Source of the DNA: a bacterium
GTDB lineage: Bacteria > AUK180
NCBI GenBank assembly: GCA_023144005.1
Contig: JAGLGN010000004.1
Span: 1 to 48,909 of the forward strand
DNA: 48,909 nucleotides
Reading direction: 5' to 3'
Positions 33,465-41,911 of this stretch are shown here, piece after piece (positions within the stretch are counted from its first letter, which is position 1; every line of letters begins with the position of its first letter). The position numbers and the translations under genes were made by a program. The notes below the pieces were generated by a model. That model worked only from the letters and a program-made list of their open reading frames with translations. It was not told the origin of the DNA and ran no database searches.

Positions 33465-34024
33465 CTTCGAAGCCTCGCGTATAGGCGCTTTGTGATATTG
33501 CGCACCGCCAGAACGGTACCGACTATCATCGCAATGAGCATGATAATATACTTTGCGGGTGTAAGGAAGGCGGCAAGATACTCTGCTGTTTTTGACCCGG
33601 TCTCATATCTTAATACGAGCGTGTAGAAGCAGATATTCTCCGAGATATCCAATATTCCAGGTATCAATCCGAGCCAAGGGATCAGGCGGTTACTGATCTT
33701 GAGTCCCATGAGCAGATATGAGAGCAGTCCGGCGAAAAACAGGCCATATGCGATCGGAAAGAACATATCCACGACCATGAGCTTGGTGTAAACTTTTCTA
33801 CCGTCAGGGCCAAAGTCACGGATGTTCTGCAGGGTCTCACCGGGCTTCTGGATCATATCAAAGTCCGGAAGCGGCTTATCTCTAAGCGCGATGCGCTCCG
33901 ATGGAAAAAGTACATTGTTCAGGAGTATGGAAAGGATAAGCATTGTGAAAAAAAGGGTTATCACCACAGGCACCTTGCCTAAAAAGGTGAAAAATCTGCT
34001 ATTTCCTGCTCCCTCTGTATCCAT
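33461..34024 (-). CDS. Membrane protein of unknown function
   Basis: 187 residues with about five hydrophobic segments, the first at VVITLFFTMLILSILL, and a conserved-looking loop LGLIPGILDISENICFYTLVLR. An Arg/Lys-rich C terminus faces the cytoplasm by the positive-inside rule. It is the first gene of a two-gene unit. A -10 box lies 5 bases from its ATG, so its mRNA may be leaderless. Family not recognised. Confidence 0.7.
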   Translation of the reverse strand: MDTEGAGNSRFFTFLGKVPVVITLFFTMLILSILLNNVLFPSERIALRDKPLPDFDMIQKPGETLQNIRDFGPDGRKVYTKLMVVDMFFPIAYGLFFAGLLSYLLMGLKISNRLIPWLGLIPGILDISENICFYTLVLRYETGSKTAEYLAAFLTPAKYIIMLIAMIVGTVLAVRNITKRLYARLRR

Positions 34025-34029
34025 ATTGT

Positions 34030-34057
34030 ATTTTACACGATTTCAGTAAATATTCAA
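34030..34057 (-). promoter_or_regulatory. Promoter of the two-gene membrane protein unit
   Basis: A -35 box TTGAAT and a -10 box TAAAAT with a 16-base spacer; the -10 box ends 5 bases before the ATG at 34024. Confidence 0.5.
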
Positions 34058-34348
34058 GCGTTGCGAAGCAACCTGAGGGAAGATGTTATGCTTCGCAGTG
34101 AACAATTAAGAAATGAACAATGAACAATGGGGAGGGGTATTAAGAAGTGTGAGGTGTGAAGTCTGAAGTTGGTAGAAAGCCAAGATGAAAAAACCTGGAT
34201 GCCACGCTTTCGCTCTGCATGACAAAATCCTTCCCCACCCCACTTGTGCTCTTTCCCCTTGTTCCACTGGGTCCACTTGTTCCTGGGTCCACTGCGCAGC
34301 GTGTCACTTGTGCTCTGCGAAGCGTAACTTTTAAACAATCCCTTCAAG
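34058..34348. repeat. Intergenic repeat words
   Basis: Contains GAACAATTAAGAAATGAACAATGAAC-type words (split variants of the GAACAAT heptamer), GTGAGGTGTGAAGTCTGAAG, TGTTCCACTGGGTCCACTTG and TGCGCAGCGTGTCAC. The same words are found at 10870-10930 and 35765-35830. No gene is seen. Confidence 0.6.
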
Positions 34349-35707
34349 TTATGAACCGGAGATGAAGGCGACCTTTTTAAATACATTGCCGGCGGGAGTT
34401 TCAATGGCAAATATGTACAATCCAGATTTCACTGTAAAGCGGCCGCTTTTTGCTTCCCATATCCATACACTTCCCGAGGGCTGTGCTGACTCCACAAGCT
34501 CACCGTAAATAGTGTAGATGGAGACCTTTGAATTTTCTGGAAGATTTGCAACGGTTACCGGGCCATGCGCCGGATTAGGATATACCACTATGGAGTCACC
34601 CAAAGAAACATATGGCGTTGCCTGCCTCTCTACGGTATTGGTCTCTTCAAAACCTTCGCTATCCTCGGCACGGACAATATAATAATAGGTAATGCCGTCC
34701 ACAAGGCCTGAATCTAAAAATGATGTAGAGGTGGTCGTATTAGTAGGTGAAGAAAGGTTCTGTCCGCCGGAGAACGCGGCTCTGTAAATATTGTAGGTAA
34801 TGGGAGGAGAATCATCGGAAGCGGCAGACCATGAAAGTTGGACCGCACCTGTGTCGCCGGTAGCGGTAGCTGATGCTATCCCCGCAAAAACAGGAGGCTC
34901 ATCGTCGGTATATGACGAACAGGAGCCGCCCCAGATCTCGCACACCCACTCGGGATGGTCGATGAAGGGATTTCTATTACCCTGGAGATCATTATAGATC
35001 TTGTCATTTGCCCACATTTCATGGGGACTGGGTGGGTCAAGATTGTTCCACTCGATGAGAACGGATAATTTCGCCATCTGATAATTTCCGGAGCTTCCGG
35101 ATTCCGCCAATTTAAGATCAAGCTCACCGGCGGGATCACCATTGTAACGGACATCCATATAAAAAAGTGCCCTGGCAATATCACCCTTCACCTCATCACG
35201 GGGCTCACACCAGCCGGTTGTAATGGTGGTTTCAGAGGTCCCTACCCAATCATCTTCATATAATTGATCATTGTAATTCTGATATGTTGTTCCCGCTCCA
35301 ACCCATCCGAAAGGATAATTGGACCTGGAGCTGTTTATCTGCATCCGCGACGGCATCAGATGATGCATATCGGATCTCATCGGAGAGCTGTCACAACCGT
35401 AGGATTGAGGCCATAGATGTTCGCAGTTAATATCATCATTGCTGGGATATCCTGTTTTATCTGCCTTTTCTCCGGAATAAATACAGTAGGTATAATTTGA
35501 CCTCACATGAATATATTGGAAGATCTGTACCTTGGCATTGTCATATCCGAAATCAGTATGGGCGTCAATGATATTGTGAAGCGCGCTCTTCAATGAAGTG
35601 CCGGTTAATCCCTCAGCCGTATCGTAATAATCCGAAGGGGCATCTGAAAATACACTCACTGAAAACAGAAGTAGAATAAGTAATGCGGTTATCTTTATCT
35701 TAGTCAT
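34349..35707 (-). CDS. Secreted endonuclease I family nuclease with Fn3 and type IX-like sorting domains
   Basis: 452 residues. A signal peptide (residues 1-21) is followed by an endonuclease I (EndA/NucM/Bsn) domain with EHLWPQS (96-102) and RSDMHHLMPS (111-120), the catalytic His and metal-ligand region. An Fn3 domain spans about residues 265-360, and the C-terminal FlgD-like sorting domain starts at VVYPNPAHGPVTV and ends KKVAFISGS, typical of type IX secretion or FlgD-type cell-surface cargo in FCB bacteria. It would degrade extracellular nucleic acid for nutrients. All key motifs are intact. It sits alone with its own promoter. Confidence 0.85.
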   Translation of the reverse strand: MTKIKITALLILLLFSVSVFSDAPSDYYDTAEGLTGTSLKSALHNIIDAHTDFGYDNAKVQIFQYIHVRSNYTYCIYSGEKADKTGYPSNDDINCEHLWPQSYGCDSSPMRSDMHHLMPSRMQINSSRSNYPFGWVGAGTTYQNYNDQLYEDDWVGTSETTITTGWCEPRDEVKGDIARALFYMDVRYNGDPAGELDLKLAESGSSGNYQMAKLSVLIEWNNLDPPSPHEMWANDKIYNDLQGNRNPFIDHPEWVCEIWGGSCSSYTDDEPPVFAGIASATATGDTGAVQLSWSAASDDSPPITYNIYRAAFSGGQNLSSPTNTTTSTSFLDSGLVDGITYYYIVRAEDSEGFEETNTVERQATPYVSLGDSIVVYPNPAHGPVTVANLPENSKVSIYTIYGELVESAQPSGSVWIWEAKSGRFTVKSGLYIFAIETPAGNVFKKVAFISGS

Positions 35708-35724
35708 AAAAGTTCCAAGGTGAA

Positions 35725-35752
35725 ATTATACGCTTTTCTCAGAAATAAGCAA
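35725..35752 (-). promoter_or_regulatory. Promoter of the endonuclease I gene
   Basis: A -35 box TTGCTT and a -10 box TATAAT with a 16-base spacer, 17 bases before the ATG. Confidence 0.6.
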
Positions 35753-36096
35753 GAGTTGCGAAGCAGGCTTCGCAGAGGTTATGCTTCGCAGTGGACCCAG
35801 GCACAAGTGGACCCAGTGGAACAGCAGTCTGCGGTGCAGACTGAGTACGACGTTGGAAGTACGAGGTGCGAGGTAGAGAGAAGATCGTGAGACAAGTTGA
35901 AAAGTGGGGAAGGATGGATCCTTCGCGGAAAAGCTCAGGATGACAGAACAATATTGATAACATTCAAAGATGTGGAGATCAAAGTAATTGACAATGGACA
36001 ATTATTCTTAATACTCTTTCCAATTTTTCATTATCCATCCTTCATTTCCCAACTAACCTCTAGCCTCCAACCTCTAACATCTTCTCTAATTGTTCA
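35753..36096. repeat. Intergenic repeat words
   Basis: Contains GCTTCGCAG units, GGACCCAGTGGAACAGC, CGTTGGAAGTACGAGGTGCGAGG, a GGATCC...AGGATGACAG sequence (35912-35947), AATTGACAATGGACAATT, and CTCTAGCCTCCAACCTCTAAC. These match other intergenic words in the window. No gene is seen. Confidence 0.6.
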
Positions 36097-36900
36097 CTAC
36101 TTCTTTTCCCATCCTAAGGAAAATTCCAACATGCCAAAGAAAACACTTGGATTAGTACTCGCCTCATACTGATTCGGAGTAGTGAGATAATACCAATTGT
36201 CCCAAACCAGAAAGCAATAGCCCGCCATTATTCCAACATTCAAATAGAATCCTGATGCATAGCGCCAGCGATATCCGTATTGCAGGGCAATGACCAGATT
36301 GCCATGACTGCCTTTCCATTCCCAGCTGGTATCGAAGTCACCTGAAGTCCACCCGAGTCCGAAGTCGGCGAAAAATCCCATGAACATTCTGTTATTGGAA
36401 AGTGTATTTGGAAACAAATATTTCATCTGAAAGCCCAATGCGAAAGACCAGGGAGCGGCAAAATCCTCAAACGCTTGACTCGCGATCAATTGGTATAAAA
36501 CCCCAATACCTTGAAGGCGAAGATGCCCGCCAACCATGATATCATCAGCTATTTTAAGATCATAGGAAAATATCGGACCGAATTGCAAGAGTCCTAATAT
36601 ATTGATCTCGAACTCCGTTTGCCCGATGGGAGTTTTCGCAACATTCGTGCGAGTCAGCTGCATCTCTCCTTTTAACTGCATAATATCGCTGCGATAGACC
36701 GTTACTATGCGTCCGTCCTTTTTCATCACAGTGAGCTTCAATGGGTCAAAACCCATTAGTTTTCCTGCAACCTCACTCCCGTCCACTTTTTCAACGACGA
36801 CATAACGGCCGTTCATGACCTCAAGAACAGAATTATCCACATCGGCATTAGCATAAGAAAAAACCAGTACAAGTAAAAGTAGAATCAGATACTTCTTCAT
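36097..36900 (-). CDS. Outer-membrane protein with a small N-terminal Sm-like/KOW-like strand region
   Basis: 267 residues with a signal peptide (MKKYLILLLLVLVFSYANA). Residues about 25-80 form a small beta region (YVVVEKVDGSEVAGKLMGFD, RIVTVYRSDIMQLKGE). The remainder reads as a transmembrane beta-barrel with aromatic-rich strands (MFMGFFADFGLGWTS, NLVIALQYGYRWRY) and ends EFSLGWEKK. It begins 14 bases after the second BMC vertex gene and may be read through from the BMC operon, but its envelope role is separate. Family not recognised. Confidence 0.6.
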   Translation of the reverse strand: MKKYLILLLLVLVFSYANADVDNSVLEVMNGRYVVVEKVDGSEVAGKLMGFDPLKLTVMKKDGRIVTVYRSDIMQLKGEMQLTRTNVAKTPIGQTEFEINILGLLQFGPIFSYDLKIADDIMVGGHLRLQGIGVLYQLIASQAFEDFAAPWSFALGFQMKYLFPNTLSNNRMFMGFFADFGLGWTSGDFDTSWEWKGSHGNLVIALQYGYRWRYASGFYLNVGIMAGYCFLVWDNWYYLTTPNQYEASTNPSVFFGMLEFSLGWEKK

Positions 36901-36914
36901 AGAAACCCCCGTTT

Positions 36915-37184
36915 TTATTTCTTTACATAAATTTCGTCTATTATTCCGCAGATGGTAATATCGGCGGGAGGTTTGTGCCCTGTCAGCATATCCACTCCCT
37001 CTTTGCCTTTTACAAGCAGAACGGTCTCACCCACGCCTGCCCCCATTTTATCCACGGCAATACTGTATTTTCCTGTTTCCTTTCCATCGGGATCCAGAAA
37101 TTTGATGATGAGCAGTTTTTTGCCGATCAGGCCCGGCTCACCCTTTGAAACGGTGACGGATCCTACGACTTTTCCTACATGCAT
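36915..37184 (-). CDS. BMC vertex protein (EutN/CcmL family), copy 2
   Basis: 89 residues, one BMC-P domain: MHVGKVVGSVTVSKGEPGL at the start, LLIIKFLD, DKMGAGVGETVLLVKG and ICGIIDEIYV. BMC-P proteins form pentamers that cap the 12 vertices of the shell. GAGAGG lies 9 bases before the ATG. A MITE separates it from rpiB, but it is in line with the BMC operon. Its partner vertex protein at 41285 has only moderate similarity, so the two are not a recent duplication. Confidence 0.9.
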   Translation of the reverse strand: MHVGKVVGSVTVSKGEPGLIGKKLLIIKFLDPDGKETGKYSIAVDKMGAGVGETVLLVKGKEGVDMLTGHKPPADITICGIIDEIYVKK

Positions 37185-37201
37185 CTTTTTATATCCTCTC
37201 T

Positions 37202-37339
37202 AGTGTACTGTTTAACAAATACGATGGCAATCGTTCATGAGGGAACGAGGTACGAGGTTGGTATGCGGCACTCCCGGCGCCTCTCATGCTAAAATAAATA
37301 GCGGCAGCCATTGTTAATGTATTCATGAGATAGTACACT
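37202..37339. mobile_element. 138-bp MITE of the same family as the 32.5 kb element
   Basis: Ends AGTGTACTGTTTAACAAATA on the left and AGTGTACTATCTCATGAATA on the right strand. Read inward from the right end it aligns with the left end of the 273-bp element over about 75 bases, including AACAATGGCTG and a matching hairpin (GGCGC-CGGGA-GTGCC). Its last base is the first base of the rpiB stop codon on the complementary strand. It lies inside the BMC operon between rpiB and the vertex gene. Confidence 0.75.
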
Positions 37340-37953
37340 TAGCGCTCCACAAGACGGACATTGAGGTCAAAGGATAATTCCTTCGCCATATCCGTAACGA
37401 TAGCGCCTTTTTCATAGTATATCACAGAAACCTTTTCTTTGGCGGCGATGCGGACATCATCCCCTGTTATCAGCTTTTTCGGAGGGGCTGTGTATTTTTC
37501 GATATCCTTCTGATTCGCGTCTTCAAGTTTCTTTATCTTATTCAATCGACGCTCATGCCTTCCGCCGCCGAACGGCTTGGTAAGGAAGGTCTCAGTGATC
37601 TGCAATGCCAGTGCGAATGCGGTTTGAGCAGCTCCCAGAACCAGGATATTAGCGTCATTATGCTCTCTGGCGGATGATGCCATAAATAAATTATTGCACA
37701 CTGCCGCCCGTATTCCTTTGATCTTATTGGCAGAGATCGCAGAGCCGTTCCCGGTCCCGTCGATAAGTATGCCCATGGGATAATTTCCCTTCGTCACTTC
37801 AAAGGCAACGATCGCCGCGATATCAGGGTAATCCACACTGTCAGGTGTATAACTACCCATATCCGCAACTTCAAAGCCCTTTTTTGTCAGGGTTGCCATC
37901 AGCTCCCTTTTTAATTCAAATCCGCCGTGATCGGCTCCTATTGCTACTCTCAT
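37339..37953 (-). CDS. rpiB: RpiB/LacAB-family sugar-phosphate isomerase with a C-terminal tail, BMC-associated
   Basis: 204 residues, about 50 longer than the family (about 145-155). The core has GADHGGFELK (6-15), IDGTGNGSAISANK (64-77) and AREHNDANILVLG (95-107) with the conserved His98. The position of the usual catalytic Cys is Asp65. The tail (about 155-204) contains TGDDVRIAAKEKVSVIYYEK followed by a TDMAKEL motif that resembles a short module seen on several BMC-associated proteins (family recollection, not verified). It may direct the enzyme to the compartment. The family interconverts aldose and ketose phosphates. Its place at the end of the BMC operon points to a sugar-phosphate pathway. 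Confidence 0.8.
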   Translation of the reverse strand: MRVAIGADHGGFELKRELMATLTKKGFEVADMGSYTPDSVDYPDIAAIVAFEVTKGNYPMGILIDGTGNGSAISANKIKGIRAAVCNNLFMASSAREHNDANILVLGAAQTAFALALQITETFLTKPFGGGRHERRLNKIKKLEDANQKDIEKYTAPPKKLITGDDVRIAAKEKVSVIYYEKGAIVTDMAKELSFDLNVRLVER

Positions 37954-37963
37954 AAATTAATCC

Positions 37964-38527
37964 TCATAATAATGACCGCTTCACTTCATCACTCGGAGAA
38001 GGAATGATCTTGAACTGAACAAGGTTTGTGATATCTTTCAGAAATTCCACCGCTGCCATGACCGAGCTCTTCACGGCACCGATATCTCCGGTAACAATGA
38101 AATAACCCTTGCCTCCAAGCGCTTTACCGAGACGCATATCCACTAATTTAACTTTTGACTGCTTACATGCGATATCCGCGGCTTCCACGCATTTTATCAC
38201 AGAAAAGCTCTCCACAATACCGATCGCGTCAATATCCTCAAAGGCCGTATTCGGTATTCCCAATGCGGCATTCAAAACAAGCGGATTTACATTCGGTATC
38301 ACCGTCTGCTCCAGAACAAAGTCCTTGCCCGCTTTATATCCATTCTTTACAGCTTCTTGTACTGCTTGCGTGTCACCCGATACTATGACAATATGTTTAC
38401 CGGGACAGGTGGGGTAATTGTCCAATAACTTCACCGCGCCGCCCTTCACCATCTCATCGGCAAAGGCAATGCCATGTGCGATCGAATTGAACTCCACCAG
38501 AGCGATGGCCTGCATATCCTTCATCAT
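37964..38527 (-). CDS. pduT: Tandem BMC-domain shell protein (BMC-T), PduT-like
   Basis: 187 residues made of two BMC domains (about 1-95 and 96-185). It contains NYPTCPGKHIVIVSG with Cys41 at the place where PduT binds a [4Fe-4S] cluster in the trimer pore. Such shell proteins pass electrons across the shell together with PduS. It directly follows the pduS-like gene (stop and start share a base). Homotrimers with pseudo-hexameric symmetry are expected. An ordinary BMC-T without cluster is the alternative, but the Cys motif argues for the iron-sulfur type. Confidence 0.88.
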   Translation of the reverse strand: MMKDMQAIALVEFNSIAHGIAFADEMVKGGAVKLLDNYPTCPGKHIVIVSGDTQAVQEAVKNGYKAGKDFVLEQTVIPNVNPLVLNAALGIPNTAFEDIDAIGIVESFSVIKCVEAADIACKQSKVKLVDMRLGKALGGKGYFIVTGDIGAVKSSVMAAVEFLKDITNLVQFKIIPSPSDEVKRSLL

Positions 38528-39846
38528 TACCTCGTTATCTCAATATAATTATCGCCTACCGCGGAAACAGTCCCCCCGATGGAAGCGTGATAATTCACTC
38601 CCATGCCTGAGACCTCCGAGATGGCGATGTTGTCGTTCTTCTTTACTTTGTCACCCTTCAAAACAGTGATCTTGGAGGGCGATCCGATATGCTGATCAAC
38701 AAATATCCGTACTCGGCGGGGATTGATATCAAGTTTCTCAAATGCGGGATGCACATTGAATTTTGATATATCCAAATGTTCCATCAGCCGGTCTGTACTG
38801 ATCTCTCTTAATTCATGAAAACCGCATATCTCCTGCGGGGTCTCATGATAATTCTCATTCTTGATCCCTTTCTCCGTCATATCCTTTTTAAAATACTCCG
38901 CGACCAGCCGTGGTGAGATATCCATCGGACATGCTATCAACTCGCAAACGCCGCATTCACTGCACAGATATGACATCTCCGAAGGGATCAACTCCCCAAA
39001 CGCGAGATTTCTCATCCATTTGTGCGGCTCGATCCGATGCCCGTTCAAATAACGGGGACAAAAATCGGTGCATCTTCGGCATTGAATACAGGCGGACCGT
39101 GAGATCCTGATAATGGCATTCAAATCCCTGCTGCGCTGCCTTATCACCTTTTCCCTGTCACTGAAGACCAATATACCGGAAGTGGTCTTTTTTACATAGC
39201 TGTCCTTTGAAATAAACTTTCCCATCATCGGGCCGCCGTCCATGATCTTTGCCAGCTCAAGCGGGATTCTCGGCTCCGCGATATCAAGAAGCAATGAAAC
39301 GGGTGTTCCGACAGGGACCTCGGCGACAAATGGGAAAGCGACATCACCGGAAACAGTAACAAATCTTGATACTACGGGCTCGCCTTTATTGAGCAGACGC
39401 CCCAGCCGATACATCGTCTCGACATTCTGTACCACTATTCCCACATCAAGAGGAAGTCCGCCTTCCGGAATGATCTTTCCCGTGACCTCTCTGACGAGTA
39501 TATGCTCATCCCCTATCGGGTACATATTCTTCAGAGGTGATATTTTGATCTCTTTCGGCAAATCGGATGCAACCTTTTTTATCAGGTCTTTGTATTTCTG
39601 TTTTATGCCGATGAGCCCTTCGGATGCTCCCGTCAGCTCCATCGCCTTTTTAACACCGGCGATCAGATCCTCAATACCGATATTTAGAATGGTTTTGTCG
39701 GTCTCCAGAAGCGGTTCGCATTCAGCGCCGTTGATTATGAGAGTCTGTACCTTGGAATTTAATTTGATATAAGTGGGAAAACCAGCGCCGCCGGCGCCGA
39801 TGAGGCCCGATTCCCTTATCTCTTTCAGGCCTATTTTCTCTGTCAT
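38527..39846 (-). CDS. pduS: PduS-like RnfC-related iron-sulfur flavoprotein of a BMC
   Basis: 439 residues. An N-terminal RnfC/Nqo1-like region (GLIGAGGAGFPTYIKL and INGAECEPLL, FMN/NADH-binding type) leads to two [4Fe-4S] motifs: Cys253, 256, 259, 263 and Cys295, 298, 301, 306. The C terminus is a barrel-sandwich-like segment (SKITVLKGDKVKKNDNIAIS). In Pdu compartments PduS oxidises NADH and reduces cobalamin or shuttles electrons to PduT. No Rnf subunits lie nearby and both neighbours are BMC genes, so this is PduS and not RnfC. It overlaps pduP by 4 bases. Confidence 0.9.
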   Translation of the reverse strand: MTEKIGLKEIRESGLIGAGGAGFPTYIKLNSKVQTLIINGAECEPLLETDKTILNIGIEDLIAGVKKAMELTGASEGLIGIKQKYKDLIKKVASDLPKEIKISPLKNMYPIGDEHILVREVTGKIIPEGGLPLDVGIVVQNVETMYRLGRLLNKGEPVVSRFVTVSGDVAFPFVAEVPVGTPVSLLLDIAEPRIPLELAKIMDGGPMMGKFISKDSYVKKTTSGILVFSDREKVIRQRSRDLNAIIRISRSACIQCRRCTDFCPRYLNGHRIEPHKWMRNLAFGELIPSEMSYLCSECGVCELIACPMDISPRLVAEYFKKDMTEKGIKNENYHETPQEICGFHELREISTDRLMEHLDISKFNVHPAFEKLDINPRRVRIFVDQHIGSPSKITVLKGDKVKKNDNIAISEVSGMGVNYHASIGGTVSAVGDNYIEITR

Positions 39847-41267
39847 ACTATCCTGAATCTATCCACCATAGCGCATCTCCTGATCCTTGTAAATGTAATG
39901 GCAGTCGTAATTCCTTCACCTGTCGGAGTGGCAATGGTCATTGTAGTAGGCCCTTCGCCCAGATAACCGAGGCCCTGAAGGGACATACCGTTCTTTACAA
40001 AGATGGAAGCATTGCACGCCTTCGCCATATCGGATAACCTGTCTATATTTGTAGAATGCATGGTAAATGTATGTCTGTACCCATGCTCGGTCTTCAATGC
40101 ATGTTCCTTGGCTTCTTCCCAGTCCTTGACACGAACGATGGGAAGAACAGGCAGAAGCTGCTCGACCTGGACCATGGGGTGGTCCCAGGGGACATCCATG
40201 ATCACGATGGGGGTTGTGGCGGGAACTTCTATACCGGCATCCTTGAGAATTAACGCGGCATCTTTGCCCACATACTTTTTGTTGATAACGGGAACCCTGT
40301 AACCTTCGCCTTCATCCTTTGCGATGAGCATGCTCGTAACCTTCTCCATGTCTTCGCCTTTCAATTCATAGGCACCGTTTTTACACATATTACTGATCAG
40401 GGAATCGGCAATGGAGTCCACCGCGAATACCTCTTTCTCCAGAACACAGATGACATTATTGTCAAATGAAGAAGATGTAACGATATCAAGGGCCGCCTTG
40501 GGGATATCAGCCGTCTCATCAACGATGCACGGAGGATTTCCGGGTCCGCCGACGATGGCCTTTTTACCTGAATTCATTACCAGATTGACCATGAATTCTC
40601 CGCCGGTCGCCAGGATCAGGGCTATTTTCTCATTCTTGAGAAGTATTTCACTGGTCTCCTGAGTCGGCTCATTTATCGAAGTCAGCAGGTTTTCAGGACC
40701 GCCTGCTCCTTTTATTGCATCATTCATCAGCTGAAGCGCCTTAAGCGATACGCCTTTTGCCGCTGGATGTGGATTGAAAACTATTGAATTACCGCCGGCA
40801 ATGGCTGATATCGCATTATTGATAATAGTGGAAGGGGGATTTGTGGAAGGGGTCAGAGAGCCGATAACACCGTAGGGTGCCCGTTCTTCAAGGACCATAC
40901 CATGATCGCCAGTATAAACTCTTGGCTTAACATCTTCAACGCCGGGTGTTTTCTCCGCGACCAGTCTGACCTTACCTGCCTTGTCGGGATTCTTGCCCAT
41001 GCCCGTTTCAGACACAGCCATCTCGCCGAGCATATCGGCATGCTTCAACGCCATTGCTTTCATTGCGGCAATAAGCGCGGCACGCTTTTCAAGACTGAGA
41101 TCCATTAACTCCACTTGGGCGGTCTGAGCGGCGTTGATTGCCTGATCGATCGAATCAAATACACCGTTCTCGCCCTTGGGAGCTACTGTTTTATCATTCG
41201 ATACAACAGTTGTCTGGAATTCACCGACAACTTTCTTTATTAATTCATCAATACGTTTTTCATCCAT
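39843..41267 (-). CDS. pduP: CoA-acylating aldehyde dehydrogenase of a BMC (PduP/EutE family)
   Basis: 474 residues. The catalytic Cys274 is in SFDNNVICVLEKEVF, the family's FDNN-x-x-C signature. Other landmarks are PYGVIGSLTPSTNPPSTI and ATGGEFMVNLVMNSGKKAIVGGPGN. The enzyme oxidises an aldehyde with CoA and NAD+ to acyl-CoA. The N-terminal helix MDEKRIDELIKKVVGEF resembles an encapsulation peptide. The operon supplies a CoA-recycling partner (PduL), an electron outlet (PduS/PduT) and the shell. No alcohol dehydrogenase is encoded here, so NAD+ recycling inside the shell must rely on PduS or another gene elsewhere. Confidence 0.93.
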   Translation of the reverse strand: MDEKRIDELIKKVVGEFQTTVVSNDKTVAPKGENGVFDSIDQAINAAQTAQVELMDLSLEKRAALIAAMKAMALKHADMLGEMAVSETGMGKNPDKAGKVRLVAEKTPGVEDVKPRVYTGDHGMVLEERAPYGVIGSLTPSTNPPSTIINNAISAIAGGNSIVFNPHPAAKGVSLKALQLMNDAIKGAGGPENLLTSINEPTQETSEILLKNEKIALILATGGEFMVNLVMNSGKKAIVGGPGNPPCIVDETADIPKAALDIVTSSSFDNNVICVLEKEVFAVDSIADSLISNMCKNGAYELKGEDMEKVTSMLIAKDEGEGYRVPVINKKYVGKDAALILKDAGIEVPATTPIVIMDVPWDHPMVQVEQLLPVLPIVRVKDWEEAKEHALKTEHGYRHTFTMHSTNIDRLSDMAKACNASIFVKNGMSLQGLGYLGEGPTTMTIATPTGEGITTAITFTRIRRCAMVDRFRIV

Positions 41268-41284
41268 TCAGTGATCCTCTGCTA

Positions 41285-41554
41285 TTATTTGTCCAACTGG
41301 ATAGAGTCAACTATCCCTATTATCGCAGCATCCACCGGATTATTGGATTGGTCAGTAACTAAACGGGCAGATGAACCTTGGACGATCAAGACCGTCTCTT
41401 TATATCCGGCGCCTACGGCATCGATACACACCATAGGAACTCCGGAAGGTTTGTAATTAAGATCAAGCGGTTGCACCACTATCAATTTAGCGGCCAGCAG
41501 TTTGGCCTCTTTTCTTGTGGCGACAACTCTCCCGATCACTTTTCCTATCAACAT
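41285..41554 (-). CDS. BMC vertex protein (EutN/CcmL family), copy 1
   Basis: 89 residues, one BMC-P domain: MLIGKVIGRVVATRKEAKLL, LIVVQPLDL, DAVGAGYKETVLIVQGSSAR and IIGIVDSIQLDK. It would cap shell vertices as pentamers. GAGG lies 7 bases before the ATG. It lies between BMC-H and pduP. Confidence 0.9.
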   Translation of the reverse strand: MLIGKVIGRVVATRKEAKLLAAKLIVVQPLDLNYKPSGVPMVCIDAVGAGYKETVLIVQGSSARLVTDQSNNPVDAAIIGIVDSIQLDK

Positions 41555-41601
41555 GTCATCACCTCGATCTCAGATCTTGGGGAGAATCTCTCCCCTTTTA
41601 A

Positions 41602-41892
41602 CTACTTTGCAGCGCTTTTGGGAATCTTAATTGGGAAAATAGACTCAAGATTATTATGTGGTCTGGGTATTACGTGAACACTGACCAATTCCCCAACTTT
41701 CTGTGCTGCTGCCGCACCTGCATCCGTGGCCGCCTTACATGCCGCAACATCACCTCTGACAAGGGCTGTGACATAACCGCCGCCGGTTTTTTCGTATCCT
41801 ACCACTGTAACCTTTGCAGCTTTGACCATTGCGTCCGCCGCTTCTATACATGCAGTAAGGCTTTTGGTTTCAATCATTCCTAATGCTTCCAT
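41602..41892 (-). CDS. BMC-H shell protein
   Basis: 96 residues, one BMC domain: [41 protein letters not shown] and SVHVIPRPH. It forms the hexameric tiles of the shell facets. I chose the ATG at 41890-41892, 5 bases after GGAGG, over an upstream ATG four codons earlier. It is the only single-domain BMC gene in the operon, which is few compared with Pdu and Eut loci. The pore loop reads KTGGGY. Confidence 0.93.
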   Translation of the reverse strand: MEALGMIETKSLTACIEAADAMVKAAKVTVVGYEKTGGGYVTALVRGDVAACKAATDAGAAAAQKVGELVSVHVIPRPHNNLESIFPIKIPKSAAK

Positions 41893-41911
41893 GAAAACCT
41901 CCAATTATTTA

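Noticed and set aside
38527-39846. RnfC subunit of an Rnf complex
   Set aside because: No rnfABDGE genes nearby; between pduP and pduT and with PduS-like layout, so PduS is the better call.
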